Made by a program: the position numbers and the translations under genes. From positions 1 to 64,000 of the forward strand of contig NZ_FNLB01000007.1 in NCBI RefSeq assembly GCF_900104145.1: 64,000 bases of DNA, in the 5' to 3' direction. How positions within the stretch are numbered: position 1 is the first letter of the stretch; each line of letters begins with the position of its first letter. Of the stretch, positions 53,901 through 63,377 are shown piece by piece. Below the pieces are notes generated by a model that worked only from the letters and a program-made list of their open reading frames with translations, was not told where the DNA came from and did no database searches. Origin of the DNA: Pseudovibrio sp. Tun.PSC04-5.I4. Lineage in GTDB: Bacteria; Pseudomonadota; Alphaproteobacteria; Rhizobiales; Stappiaceae.

Positions 53901-56900
53901 AATCTGCGTTCCCATAAGAACTGCGTCGCCGCCCGCTGTAGCCGTGAGGTTGCCACCAGCATTGATATCAGTGACGATGCTCGTGCTTACTTCAACCTTG
54001 GAATTCCTGGATTTGGTTTTGCTGCCCACCTCGACAGAGGTAAGGACGAGGTCTTTACCTGCTGTGAGCTTCACATCGCCCGCAACATCCACATCAGCGC
54101 CGGCAACAACCAGATCGCCATTGGTGATGATCGAGAGGGTTCCGCCGACATTAAGCGAGGAGGTCTGCTGATCTTTGACGTCTCGGGTTGAGGTGACAAC
54201 CATTGTCGGTTGCTCGCCTTCCCCCGTAAGCCCAGATAAAACCGGGCGCTTTCGCTCAATTGTGAAGTTCTTTTCCAGACCTGTGATGGTCACGCCGCTG
54301 TTGCCTGAGATGGAGACATCAGAGTCTGCAGAAAGGGTAATTCCGCTCCCCACAACTTGCTGACCAGCGAAAATCTTGACCTCGTTCCCTGCGATTTTTG
54401 TGTCTTCGAGCAAGACACTTGTCAAAGAACTGATAGAAACATCGCCCTCAGCAATTATTGCGCCGTCAGACCCTGTAATCAGACCCCCAATAAGAGACAG
54501 ATCGTTCCTGGCGGAGATGGTGCCGTTGTTGCCGATTGACGTACCAGAGACCGCTACATCTTCACCAACAATCAGTGCCCCTCGACCATCCAGCTCAAAC
54601 GATGCCACGGATGGATACACTGTGTGCATTCCTGAGCCGTCAGGATTTGGAACTGATACTGGTTTGTTGAGGTAATCGAGCGGACCTGCATCAGCAATGT
54701 AGTCAGAAGATCCAAAGTTGTTTGCGCTTGGTTCATCCGTATTGTTGATGAGATCATCGCGGTACTGAAGACGCCCCACATCCATCATGTAATTGGAGGT
54801 GATGAAGTTCGCATAGTCAGTGAAATCAGGATTGGTTTCGGCAAGAGTTGTCAGGCCCTCAGCAAGCAGCTCGTCAACTGAAGCTGTTGGTGTGATGACC
54901 GGTGCGACCGGTACCGATGTTTCAATGGTGGTATGGAACTCATCCGTCTCAACCGGAATAATAATCGGGGTTCCGGTTCCAGTCTTTACTGTCTGCGTTG
55001 GAACGCTGGTTACATCTGTTACTGTGACAGGAGGCGTTCCGGTTCCGGTTTCAACTTCGGTTCTGGTGAAGGTCGCCACATCAGTGGTCGTCACATCAGG
55101 TGTACCCTCACCAGTTTCAGCAGTTGTCTTTTCTACGGTTTCAACATCAGGAACGTCTACGTCCGGTGTGCCCGGTCCTGTCTCCACTTCAGTGTCCGAC
55201 CCAGTATCAACCGCACTGACTTTTCGAATATCTGTGCCACCACCTTCTACAGGTGCTATGTAATCTGGAGTGCGTGAATCCCCAAATTTCAACGTTTTTG
55301 TCCGCACTTCCGGAACACCGCGCATTTCCGGATCACCTTCTGCTTTACGCTGCGCGATGAAGGCATTCATGGTGTCGATCATGTCCTGCATGGACATTTC
55401 GGAGGTGTTTACGGTCAGATTTACAACAGATCCGGAGATGGAGACATTTCCAACGGCCTCAATGCGCCCTCCAAAAGTGTCGTAATAATCAACGTCTCCC
55501 TCATGACAGGTGAAGCAGTCTGGCTTCTTGTGAACTTCAAGCAGAACCTGCGTGGCCCCGACAGCCTTGTTTTCCACTTGATTGACTGTGAGAACCAGAT
55601 CCCCGCCCGCAGAAATATTGCCAAAAATGTTCTTTATGACATCAGCTTCAATATCAACATTACTGCCTGCAACCAGTTCCGCTAATTGCCCGTCATCATT
55701 AAACCGATCCTGATAAAGGATTTTGACGATATCGTAGCTTTCTGCGGCCCCCGCTGACATTGCAGTCCATAAGGTGCTGATGTCTGGGGCAAGTTCGTTG
55801 GTATAGGTGCGGATAATGACGCCGGTAACCGGATCTGTGCTCTCGACATAGACAAGCGCCTCAGGTCCAAGGATCGCACGCACTTGATTGGAAACAATTG
55901 CGCGCCCTGAGGCCAGCGTTTCCCAAAGGTCCAGATAGGCCTCTTCAAACTCAGGAAGCAGGCTGCCATCCGGACCCAGGACAGCAGGATCCAACAGCTC
56001 ACGCATGGCCAGAACTGGATCTGGAGTGCCTGCCGCATTGGCTTTGGAGTACATATTTGACCAGAGCCGCTGCAGACCATCAGAGAGTTGTGTTCCGCTC
56101 GGCTTAACGACAGAGGATTTTAAGATAACCTTTGCCGCATCCGACAGGAACGGCGAGCCACTCAGCAAATCGCTCCAAAGTGCCAGATAGTTTTGGGAAT
56201 AAGCAGGCAGAATATTGCCTGCGCTGTCCAAATAAGCTGGATCGATCAACTTTAAGAATTCATCTGCTGAGTTGACCGGGCCACTCTTACCTTTCTCCAA
56301 CCATCTGATGATTTGGCTGGTATTAAGGGTTGGAGCGGTGCCTATGTTATGGACTTCATCAGCGCGGATGGTCAAATCACCCTGAAACGCTTCAATGCGA
56401 CCATTGGTATTTTGAACCAGTGCGGCACGATTGAGAGCAGCATCGCCAGCCAGTGTAACACTGTCATTGGCCCAGATGACGCCGCCATTGTTGATGATGC
56501 TTTGAGCATAAACTGTCAGATCATTGCCAGAGATCATCGCAGCCGCGTTGGTCACCGTTCCCAATGCTTCGAGAGTAAGCTGATCTCCAGCTGATATGGT
56601 TCCGCTGTTGGTGATGAAGGATTGCGAATTCAAAAAGATATTTTGAGCGCTTAGAGTCCCAGTATTACTTATCCCACCAAGGCCTGCATTCAGCGTTAAG
56701 TCCTGATTTGCCGCGATAACACCATTGGCGGCAATCGCACTGGCAGTCACATCAATTGCATTGCCGTAAACAGCAAAGTCGGTTCCCATGATAAAGGTAT
56801 CAGCCATGAACAGACTGGCACGTGACCGCCCAGTGATACTGCCGGTACTTTCCAAGCCAGCCGCTGAAACGAGGCTGGTTGTTTCCCCGATCAATACGCC

Positions 56901-59900
56901 CTGATTAACAATACCTGCGCTGATGGCTTCAACTGTCAGAAAATCTTCGGCAATCATTAGACCATCGATGGAGATGGACGCCGCTTTGACAGATACATCT
57001 GCGCCAAAAACCTTCGACGGTGCTGTCGTGGTTAAAGCTTGTTGAGCGGTTACTGAAAGTGTTGCCGTCCCGGCCAGGGTTCCTGAGTTTGTAAAACTCG
57101 TCGCAGCTTCAAGCGCTGTATCCATCCCGCCGATAAGCCCGCTATTGGTAAAGGCACCTGCGGTTGCGGTGAGGGTTGCGGTCTCATCGCCGCGAATATC
57201 TCCGCCGGTCTCAAGGGACGCAGCTTTAGCGGTGATGATATTGCCGTAAAGCGCTGAGCCTGCTGTGGTCTGCAAAAGAGCAGAAGCGGTCAGGATTGCT
57301 GATCCATCCGCATCAACCACACCTGAGTGAACAATATCTGCCACAGATGTGAGTTCTATGTCCTTACCGGACAGATGACCGCCAATGAGGAGATCGCCTG
57401 CTGTGGTGTCTGCCTTTAAGAGGGTACCGGCTGTCGCAATACCGTTAAGTGTTACGCTCTGGCCGCTTAGGGTCAGATCATCGCCATGAAGTTCAGAGCC
57501 TGTATTCATGACGAGGCTGGCCCCTGCGTTCAAGGTCGCAGTGCTATATCCCGTCACCGTGCCATCTGTGATCAGATCAGCTGCTGAAGTCAGTGTTGTT
57601 TTGTCTGCGGTAACTGCACTGCGTGTGATCAGATCACCAGAGTGCGTGACCAGCTCAAGAGTGGCCTCAGTCACCGCATCATCATCGACCTTGGCGATTA
57701 TGTCGCCATCAGCTTCAATTCGGGCAGCTTTGATGGTGATCGCATCTCCAGAGACTTCAGAACCTGTGCCTGAAGTAAAATCACCCGTGACATCCAGGCT
57801 CACACTCTTTGCTGCGGTAATCTTGCCGCTGTGATCAAGATCAGAGGCCGCAGTCAGAACAATGTCTTTCCCGCCGATCAGGCCTGTATTGATAAAGATG
57901 CCTGCGGTTGCGGTGAGGGTTGCTGTCTCATCGGCGATCATGTCTCCGCCGGTCTCAAGGGACGCAGCTTTAGCGGTGATGATATTGCCGTAAAGCGCTG
58001 AGCCTGCTGTGGTCTGCAAAAGAGTAGAAGCGGTCAGGATTGCTGATCCATCCGCATCAATCACACCTGAGTGAACAATATCTGCCACAGATGTGAGTTC
58101 TATGTCTTTACCGGACAGATGACCGCCAATGAGGAGATCGCCTGCTGTGGTGTCTGCCTTTAAGAGGGTACCGGCTGTCGCAATACCGTTAAGTGTTACG
58201 CTCTGGCCGCTTAGGGTCAGATCATCGCCATGAAGTTCAGAGCCTGTATTCATGACGAGGCTGGCCCCTGCGTTCAAGGTCGCAGTGCTATATCCCGTCA
58301 CCGTGCCATCTGTGATCAGATCAGCTGCTGAAGTCAGTGTTGTTTTGTCTGCGGTAACTGCACTGCGTGTGATCAGATCACCAGAGCGCGTGACCAGCTC
58401 AAGAGTGGCCTCAGTCACCGCATCATCATCGACCTCGGCGATTATGTCGCCATCAGCTTCAATTCGGGCAGCTTTGATGGTGATCGCATCTCCAGAGACT
58501 TCAGAACCTGTGCCTGAAGTAAAATCACCCGTGACATCCAGGCTCACACTCTTTGCTGCGGTAATCTTGCCGCTGTGATCAAGATCAGAGGCCGCAGTCA
58601 GAACAATGTCTTTCCCGCCGATCAGGCCTGTATTGATAAAGATGCCTGCGGTTGCGGTGAGGGTTGCTGTCTCATCGGCGATCATGTCTCCGCCGGTCTC
58701 AAGAGACGCAGCTTTAGCGGTGATGATATTGCCGTAAAGCGCTGAGCCTGCTGTGGTCTGCAAAAGAGTAGAAGCGGTCAGGATTGCTGATCCATCCGCA
58801 TCAATCACACCTGAGTGAACAATATCTGCCACAGACGTGAGCTCTATGTCTTTACCGGACAGATGACCGCCAATGAGGAGATCGCCTGCTGTGGTGTCTG
58901 CCTTTAAGAGGGTACCGGCTGTCGCAATACCGTTAAGTGTTACGCTCTGGCCGCTTAGGGTCAGATCATCGCCATGAAGTTCAGAGCCTGTATTCATGAC
59001 AAGGCTGCCCCCTGCGTTCAAGGTCGCAGTGCTATATCCCGTCACCGTGCCATCTGTGATCAGATCAGCTGCTGAAGTCAGTGTTGTTTTGTCTGCGGTA
59101 ACAGCGCCGCGGGTGATCAGATCACCAGAGCGCGTGGTGATCGTTATTACAGTCTCAGCCTCCCCCCCTTCATCGGTCTGGGTGATTAGATTGCCATCTG
59201 CTTCAACCTTACCGGCGTCAATAGTGATGACATCAGCGGAGATTTCCGAGTCAGCAGACGTGAAAACCAAATTATTTGCAGAGATCATTGCTGATTTTGT
59301 GGCTGAGACAGTGCCTTCATTTCGAAGGTCGGTTGCTGATGACAAGTGAACAACCGATCCAGTCAATATCGCTTTGTTATCAAGCGAGCCACTGATGGCC
59401 GTGATGCTAAGACGTTCATCCGCTTTTATGACACCTTCTAAATCAGCGGCGCCAACGGTCAGCTCGGCGTTCTTTGCAAACAATTCCGAACTCGAACCGC
59501 TTGTGAATGCTCCTGCCAGAGTGAGGCGGGCGGTGACATCAGCATCAATCTTGCCAATGTTCGCAAAATCTGCAGCAGAGTTGACAGTGAAATTTTGCCC
59601 TTTGAGCGCACCATTATTGGTAATGCCGCCTGTCCCTGCTGTCAGGACAAGATCGTCATTCGCAGTTACATGTCCATCAGTTTGAAGGGCTTCTCCGTCC
59701 AACTTAATTGTGTCAGCTGAGAGAGCTGACGTAGATTGAGTAGTGAGTTTGGCTCCCGCATTTAGAGCAGCAGAATTTTGAATTGTAACGTTTCCGCCCA
59801 AAGAGATATCCGCAGCGGAAGAAACCGTAAGGGTTGAAGCACTTGCTCTGGCTTCATCGCTTAGTGTCACCGAGTTACTTGTAGAGGCAACGTGCAAACT

Positions 59901-61037
59901 ACTTTGGCTGTTTAACACGCCAGAAATTGTGACAAGGCCGGCGCCCTCTAACGTAAGTGCGCCACCAGAAATCTCACCGGCTACGCTTAGATTCCCGTCT
60001 GATGTATACACATCCACATTGTCGTTGGTCTCAGAGATAATGGCTCCTTCCAGGAGGAGCGGGCCGTGATTGCGGATAGATACCTTTTTGCGAGCCTTGA
60101 TGAGCGGCGTATGTGCACCAATTGTCTTACCGAGGTTCAATTGCCCATTCGCGCTGAGCGAGATGTTGGTGGCAGAAGCCATTTCCCCGTTTAGACGTAC
60201 GCCCACCCCATTTTCCGTAGCAACCAGTTGAATGGCATTGGCGTACATGCCACCAAGCGCTGAAACATCAACTGCAAGCTCAGGTGTGTCTTCTGAGCCT
60301 GATTGCGGAGTGATCCCTGTAATGTCGCCTGTTTCCCGATCATAGCTCCAGTCGTAATCAACCTTGTTGGCTCCACTCACCACATTCAGGCTATCTGCGT
60401 GCATGGCCCCATAGATTGCAGCAGTTCTTGCAATCACATCAACACGCGATCTATCTGTTGCAAGCAGTCGGCTATTTTGATTGAGCCCTCCAGACCCGAT
60501 GGTGACAGTCCCCCGCCGCACATCAAATCCTGACAGAGCACCGTTGCTGTTAAACTCAGGCGTACCGGTGGTCAGAGTGGCGCGCCCGGTATTGATAAAG
60601 CCACACCCATTACATGTGATGCCAAACTCATTGGCAAGAATGACGTCCATGCGCTCGCCGGCAACTTCCAAAATGCCATTCAATTGGGTTTGATTGCCGC
60701 CAATGACTTCGCCGATCCAGCTTTTTGCCTCAATGCCTGGCTTGAGATTTGGATTGCCTTCGATCCAACCTCCCAGTCGGGTATCAGTAATAGTCGCTGA
60801 GTTGTTTAAGATCAGGTCATCGACATCGAAACTGGTATAGCGATCATGAGAGACACCGGTGCTGTTTGGAGTGGAGATGTTGATCGTCTGTGTGCCATTG
60901 GGTGCTTCGCTCACGTGGGGGCGCGAACCACTGCCTGGATTGACTGCGCGGACATCACCCGCATATACAATCACCGGCTGAAGTGTGAGAACAAGGCTGA
61001 GAAGCAGCGCAATTGCCCGTTCAATCTTCTTCAACAT
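50991..61037 (-). CDS. CdiA/FhaB-like two-partner secretion exoprotein with toxic tip
   Basis: A 3348-residue secreted protein. It has a signal peptide (residues 1-26, ending VIVYAG) and a TPS secretion domain (about 30-300: TINISTPNSTGVSH, LEVAGERMDVILANEFGI with an adjacent Cys-rich TCNGCGFINTGRATL). Then come hundreds of beta-helix repeats, including near-identical 248-residue repeats. Later parts include a CFTCHEG motif (about 1840), a Thr/Pro-rich segment of ETG-x-GTPDV repeats (about 1940-2030) and a hydrophobic Ala/Gly-rich pretoxin region (about 2650-2700). A C-terminal domain of about 95 residues (GGRYLDDLRLFDG to the end) is the likely toxin tip. No VENN motif is seen. TpsB lies 39 bp upstream. 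The likely role is contact-dependent inhibition or adhesion; the toxin activity is not assigned. Confidence 0.85.
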   Translation of the reverse strand: MLKKIERAIALLLSLVLTLQPVIVYAGDVRAVNPGSGSRPHVSEAPNGTQTINISTPNSTGVSHDRYTSFDVDDLILNNSATITDTRLGGWIEGNPNLKPGIEAKSWIGEVIGGNQTQLNGILEVAGERMDVILANEFGITCNGCGFINTGRATLTTGTPEFNSNGALSGFDVRRGTVTIGSGGLNQNSRLLATDRSRVDVIARTAAIYGAMHADSLNVVSGANKVDYDWSYDRETGDITGITPQSGSEDTPELAVDVSALGGMYANAIQLVATENGVGVRLNGEMASATNISLSANGQLNLGKTIGAHTPLIKARKKVSIRNHGPLLLEGAIISETNDNVDVYTSDGNLSVAGEISGGALTLEGAGLVTISGVLNSQSSLHVASTSNSVTLSDEARASASTLTVSSAADISLGGNVTIQNSAALNAGAKLTTQSTSALSADTIKLDGEALQTDGHVTANDDLVLTAGTGGITNNGALKGQNFTVNSAADFANIGKIDADVTARLTLAGAFTSGSSSELFAKNAELTVGAADLEGVIKADERLSITAISGSLDNKAILTGSVVHLSSATDLRNEGTVSATKSAMISANNLVFTSADSEISADVITIDAGKVEADGNLITQTDEGGEAETVITITTRSGDLITRGAVTADKTTLTSAADLITDGTVTGYSTATLNAGGSLVMNTGSELHGDDLTLSGQSVTLNGIATAGTLLKADTTAGDLLIGGHLSGKDIELTSVADIVHSGVIDADGSAILTASTLLQTTAGSALYGNIITAKAASLETGGDMIADETATLTATAGIFINTGLIGGKDIVLTAASDLDHSGKITAAKSVSLDVTGDFTSGTGSEVSGDAITIKAARIEADGDIIAEVDDDAVTEATLELVTRSGDLITRSAVTADKTTLTSAADLITDGTVTGYSTATLNAGASLVMNTGSELHGDDLTLSGQSVTLNGIATAGTLLKADTTAGDLLIGGHLSGKDIELTSVADIVHSGVIDADGSAILTASTLLQTTAGSALYGNIITAKAASLETGGDMIADETATLTATAGIFINTGLIGGKDIVLTAASDLDHSGKITAAKSVSLDVTGDFTSGTGSEVSGDAITIKAARIEADGDIIAKVDDDAVTEATLELVTHSGDLITRSAVTADKTTLTSAADLITDGTVTGYSTATLNAGASLVMNTGSELHGDDLTLSGQSVTLNGIATAGTLLKADTTAGDLLIGGHLSGKDIELTSVADIVHSGVVDADGSAILTASALLQTTAGSALYGNIITAKAASLETGGDIRGDETATLTATAGAFTNSGLIGGMDTALEAATSFTNSGTLAGTATLSVTAQQALTTTAPSKVFGADVSVKAASISIDGLMIAEDFLTVEAISAGIVNQGVLIGETTSLVSAAGLESTGSITGRSRASLFMADTFIMGTDFAVYGNAIDVTASAIAANGVIAANQDLTLNAGLGGISNTGTLSAQNIFLNSQSFITNSGTISAGDQLTLEALGTVTNAAAMISGNDLTVYAQSIINNGGVIWANDSVTLAGDAALNRAALVQNTNGRIEAFQGDLTIRADEVHNIGTAPTLNTSQIIRWLEKGKSGPVNSADEFLKLIDPAYLDSAGNILPAYSQNYLALWSDLLSGSPFLSDAAKVILKSSVVKPSGTQLSDGLQRLWSNMYSKANAAGTPDPVLAMRELLDPAVLGPDGSLLPEFEEAYLDLWETLASGRAIVSNQVRAILGPEALVYVESTDPVTGVIIRTYTNELAPDISTLWTAMSAGAAESYDIVKILYQDRFNDDGQLAELVAGSNVDIEADVIKNIFGNISAGGDLVLTVNQVENKAVGATQVLLEVHKKPDCFTCHEGDVDYYDTFGGRIEAVGNVSISGSVVNLTVNTSEMSMQDMIDTMNAFIAQRKAEGDPEMRGVPEVRTKTLKFGDSRTPDYIAPVEGGGTDIRKVSAVDTGSDTEVETGPGTPDVDVPDVETVEKTTAETGEGTPDVTTTDVATFTRTEVETGTGTPPVTVTDVTSVPTQTVKTGTGTPIIIPVETDEFHTTIETSVPVAPVITPTASVDELLAEGLTTLAETNPDFTDYANFITSNYMMDVGRLQYRDDLINNTDEPSANNFGSSDYIADAGPLDYLNKPVSVPNPDGSGMHTVYPSVASFELDGRGALIVGEDVAVSGTSIGNNGTISARNDLSLIGGLITGSDGAIIAEGDVSISSLTSVLLEDTKIAGNEVKIFAGQQVVGSGITLSADSDVSISGNSGVTITGLEKNFTIERKRPVLSGLTGEGEQPTMVVTSTRDVKDQQTSSLNVGGTLSIITNGDLVVAGADVDVAGDVKLTAGKDLVLTSVEVGSKTKSRNSKVEVSTSIVTDINAGGNLTATAGGDAVLMGTQIDVGGDADISAADNLVLAAVQDLYSSYSKKKKSGFLSSKTSIKSETKVTNKGVSIASGGDLDLLAETGDLTTAGTSLASGEGDVNLTAAEGNIYAGAYTDVHSQYSKTSKSILGGLFGSTKIINSVDKISRGTEALAALDLSLLSGEDTTLVGAFLSAGNNVNINTGGDFDVKAAINSHRKEFFEHEMGLVLMTTITENSYVETAVLTQFLAGQALNFNVGGDASLALYETAGVDAKTAEELYPEELLAIAGLQILQEQLANEYFYDKQVALSPAFKVLVSIAVGAFVAPAIVGAVFPGIASAASGTFLSAVSTGLEAFTTSVIVESLDGAVSGDFDIGDILADAAFSGATAGLTSGINIDILGITSETNPELFNSLLGDLGNGNLSIANILDGALDSLISNGLSSAVYGTDFTSQFGASMLRTVVNLAMADVQFEIGELGLEEGSLPHMLLHGMTGCAAAEATGASCAAGAAAAVAQSIYAGGQDDTLTQEEQKRALARAKFIGALAGYAFSGGDPVNVSIGAVIAQSGFKNNYLSHNNLDEMSAALAALKEECGEDGNTCSDYEARLDTILTSYMVISDGNNKRLASCTTRECINEHLANAASLVEIEDKLRGVSSSFVRHALDFHRLSLAEVRYEDVAQASARVRLFEEAEFFKDEHCGGAWDSACQSQFQQVVEDFNNGVEIGGKAQLVIAGLLAGGFVARSAVVGALEACAGSWLCATGVLGTEVSAQALAEFATGGAAASIGFTIAVKGGSRVMQVGDDVVAIIDDFDRVFYRAADDLADGTPVFRNSDGNLLRLSNTGDLVAVNRLQDFSPSELTNQRLLDGVGDLDVFTGRNQSVFYSGRGAREAAEAHATENGLSTLEQTTGGRYLDDLRLFDGTVADVGGDQAAAIWGRISSNYASHASGNVTAIVNNPRSSSIFLTQELPTLLQNPNVIQVTVRSVSGSQVTIPRGTSINDALSMIEGI
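57157..59130. repeat. 744-bp tandem repeats inside the exoprotein gene
   Basis: Identical landmarks recur at exact 744-bp spacing, for example CCTGCGGTTGCGGTGAGGG at 57157, 57901 and 58645. The unit encodes 248 residues and occurs about 2.7 times with only scattered substitutions. The period keeps the reading frame, so unequal crossing over can shorten or lengthen the fibre without breaking the gene. Confidence 0.93.
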
Positions 61038-61076
61038 TATAAAACCCCTTCGTGCCGCGAATGCGCAGCAAAATCG

Positions 61077-62831
61077 CTAAAATATAAAATTCAAACTGGC
61101 AAAACCGACCGTCTTGTCAGCTTCAAACGCTGAAACTGTATTGGGTAGGTTCCGCTCTGGACGTGACAAGGCGTGGGCGAGTTGCAGATCGAGCGTGACC
61201 TTCTTCCCGAACGTTGCCTTGGCTCCAAAATGAGCGCCTATGAGATAATCTTGAGACCAGGATCGCAGCTCAGATGGTTTAATCAGGCCTGCATCAACAC
61301 CGCCGGTGAGCTTGAGACGAAAGTCCGCATGGTCAATGGCAGTCCACTCAATGCTGTTGCGCCAATAAGCCCCAACATCGCCGTACATGTTGTCTTGATG
61401 AAATCCACGCACTGTTGACCAGCCGCCAATAGACATCTGCTCCGTTCCTGGCAGAACGTCCTTTGAATACTGGGCAAAAAGGGTCGTTGAATACGTGAGC
61501 GGTGTATTGGAGATTGGCTTTTGAACATCAAGTCGGCCATGAATAAGCCGGAACTGCGGGCCTACAATGCTTTCTGCGCTGATCTGAGCCCCAAACGCGT
61601 TCAGGCCAAATTTGGCACCCACATCCCATTGAACTTGCGCAGCTCCAAATTTTGTTTCTCCGCGCAGCCCAAAAGAGCCAGTGCTTAAGCGCCGGCGTTG
61701 GCTCATAATTTCAAAGTCATCAATGTAGGAACGACTACGACTAACTTTGATGCCGCCATAGGCATAATGCTTGGATAGCTTGTTTCTCCAAAGCAACCGC
61801 TCAATAGACAGGCTCAGATAATGTGATTGTCCTTCTACGGGGAAGTTTTGGTTCGTCCCATCAAGCAGGAAGAAATAACGGCTCGCTCCACCTTCGAAAG
61901 TGAACAACCAGTTTTGATAGGGAAGCGAAAAACGTCCTGAGAAACTCTCCGAAAAACGTTCCTCACGCGCGTCAAACGGTGTGGCACCGATACGCAGGCT
62001 GAGCTGGTCACTGAGGTTCAATAAATTATCAATACCAACGCTGGCGGAAGCTTTTGTTGCTCCGGTATTATCAAAGCCGGTATTGTCAATTTTCAAAGAA
62101 CCGTGAAGTGGCAGCGTTTCTGTAAGGGTAATCTGGATAAATGAGCCGCCGGGCTGTTCACCTGGAATGAGCTTAAAACTTGCCTTGCTGGACCGTGGGC
62201 CATTGAGGACCTCAAGCCCCTGTTCCAAATCGCGCAAGTTTAGAAGGTCACCGCGCTTACCGTGAAAGGCAGCCTTTATACGCGCATCCGCCTGCTTTCC
62301 ATTGGCATAGATGTAGCCCTCAATCAGGCCAGGAATGATGATGATACTTAATGTACCATCTGAAACATCTTGCTTGGGAAGATATGCACGGGTCGTAATG
62401 TAACCCAGATCTTTATAATGCGCGTTCACCGCATTAAGGGAGCGCACGATATCGGCAAGGGTAGCACAAGAACCGATTAGGTTACTATGAGCATCAGCTA
62501 CTTTGCCGAACCGCTCAAACCCACTGACATCAACCCGCTTGATATCAAAGCATGGCCCTCCTTCGGACACACTAAGCAGATCAGCAGGCATTTCAATCCG
62601 GCCTGCATTCGTTCGCCGCGCACGAGCCTGCTGCCGATCATTTTGGAGTTGCTGAGATTGAGCAGCACCTTCGCGTTGAAGCGAGCGTTGCAAACGGTTC
62701 TGGTCTGCAGGGGGGAGAGATTGAGCCATGGAAAGCTGAGGCAGACACACGACACCAGCACATACGATGAGATGCGCAGAGAACCTTTTCGTGAGGTAAC
62801 GAGAGCCCATAAACGCAGCAAAAAAAGACAT
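61077..62831 (-). CDS. TpsB-family outer-membrane transporter (FhaC/CdiB-like)
   Basis: A 584-residue protein with a signal peptide, cleaved about residue 36 (QLSMAQ). A Gln/Arg-rich linker helix follows (about 40-75). Next come two POTRA domains (CFDIKRVDVSGFERFG at about 93; YITTRAYLPKQDVSDGTLSI at about 143) and a C-terminal beta-barrel with the family motif VRGFHQDNMYGD (about 476), ending in the terminal phenylalanine NFIF. It secretes the exoprotein encoded 39 bp downstream. Its ATG overlaps the stop of the IalB-like gene (TAATG), so the two are translationally coupled. Confidence 0.95.
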   Translation of the reverse strand: MSFFAAFMGSRYLTKRFSAHLIVCAGVVCLPQLSMAQSLPPADQNRLQRSLQREGAAQSQQLQNDRQQARARRTNAGRIEMPADLLSVSEGGPCFDIKRVDVSGFERFGKVADAHSNLIGSCATLADIVRSLNAVNAHYKDLGYITTRAYLPKQDVSDGTLSIIIIPGLIEGYIYANGKQADARIKAAFHGKRGDLLNLRDLEQGLEVLNGPRSSKASFKLIPGEQPGGSFIQITLTETLPLHGSLKIDNTGFDNTGATKASASVGIDNLLNLSDQLSLRIGATPFDAREERFSESFSGRFSLPYQNWLFTFEGGASRYFFLLDGTNQNFPVEGQSHYLSLSIERLLWRNKLSKHYAYGGIKVSRSRSYIDDFEIMSQRRRLSTGSFGLRGETKFGAAQVQWDVGAKFGLNAFGAQISAESIVGPQFRLIHGRLDVQKPISNTPLTYSTTLFAQYSKDVLPGTEQMSIGGWSTVRGFHQDNMYGDVGAYWRNSIEWTAIDHADFRLKLTGGVDAGLIKPSELRSWSQDYLIGAHFGAKATFGKKVTLDLQLAHALSRPERNLPNTVSAFEADKTVGFASLNFIF

Positions 62832-63358
62832 TAGGGAACAACCTGCGTTTGATAGTGAGAATACGCTTTTGTGAACCCAGAAAGAGAAACCGGAAAATCA
62901 ACAACGCGGCCTTTGTGTAACCACACCCGTACGCTGGCTTGTTTGCCGCGCCGAAGCGCCTTTAAAACCTGGGAAGTTAACTTAAAACCAGCATGGCACC
63001 CAGATGAGTTGCACACCTCGTAAAGCACCTTGAAAGGACGCTGAGCATCAACGGTGAGCAGGATTCCGGGCGCAAGATACACACCGTTAGGAACACTCAT
63101 CACTGCATAGCTGGTGCCTCGCGGTTTCCCGGGAGCGATCACAAGCTGAAATTGATCAGTCTCTATGGTGCTAGCGCCACGGTTTGGCACCAACAGGCAT
63201 TGAGATGAGCCATCTTGAAGGTGGGTTCCGCAATCCACTTGCCAATCAGCGAATGTATCTGCAACAGGTTGGGAACCGGCAATCACCAGGCCAGGCACAA
63301 TAAACGCCAGGCCGACAATGAGCAGCATTGCCAGAGGAACTACAACTAAGCGAGACAT
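62831..63358 (-). CDS. IalB-family periplasmic protein
   Basis: A 175-residue protein from ATG at 63358, with a signal peptide or membrane anchor (about residues 3-28). Invasion-associated locus B features follow: FADWQVDCG, SQCLLVPNRG, VPNGVYLAPGILLTVD and VCNSSGCHAGFKL (paired cysteines), and VSLSGFTKAY near the end. An upstream ATG at 63451 would add 31 charged residues and overlap the previous gene, so the later start is preferred. IalB proteins are found mainly in alphaproteobacteria and are linked to host-cell interaction in Bartonella. Here it is coupled to tpsB, suggesting a periplasmic role in secretion or folding of the exoprotein (inference). Confidence 0.82.
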   Translation of the reverse strand: MSRLVVVPLAMLLIVGLAFIVPGLVIAGSQPVADTFADWQVDCGTHLQDGSSQCLLVPNRGASTIETDQFQLVIAPGKPRGTSYAVMSVPNGVYLAPGILLTVDAQRPFKVLYEVCNSSGCHAGFKLTSQVLKALRRGKQASVRVWLHKGRVVDFPVSLSGFTKAYSHYQTQVVP

Positions 63359-63377
63359 TGAAAATCCGAAGTATAAT

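Noticed and set aside
55490..55530. Exoprotein as a c-type cytochrome
   Set aside because: A single CXXCH in a 3348-residue beta-helical exoprotein without cytochrome features is not enough; kept only as an observation.
57157..59130. CRISPR array
   Set aside because: The repeats are long, contiguous and coding; there is no short repeat-spacer pattern anywhere in the window.
57508..59349. Three plus-strand open frames of 108-117 codons at 744-bp spacing
   Set aside because: They lie antisense to the exoprotein repeats and recur only because the repeats recur; no ribosome-binding sites or protein-like features.
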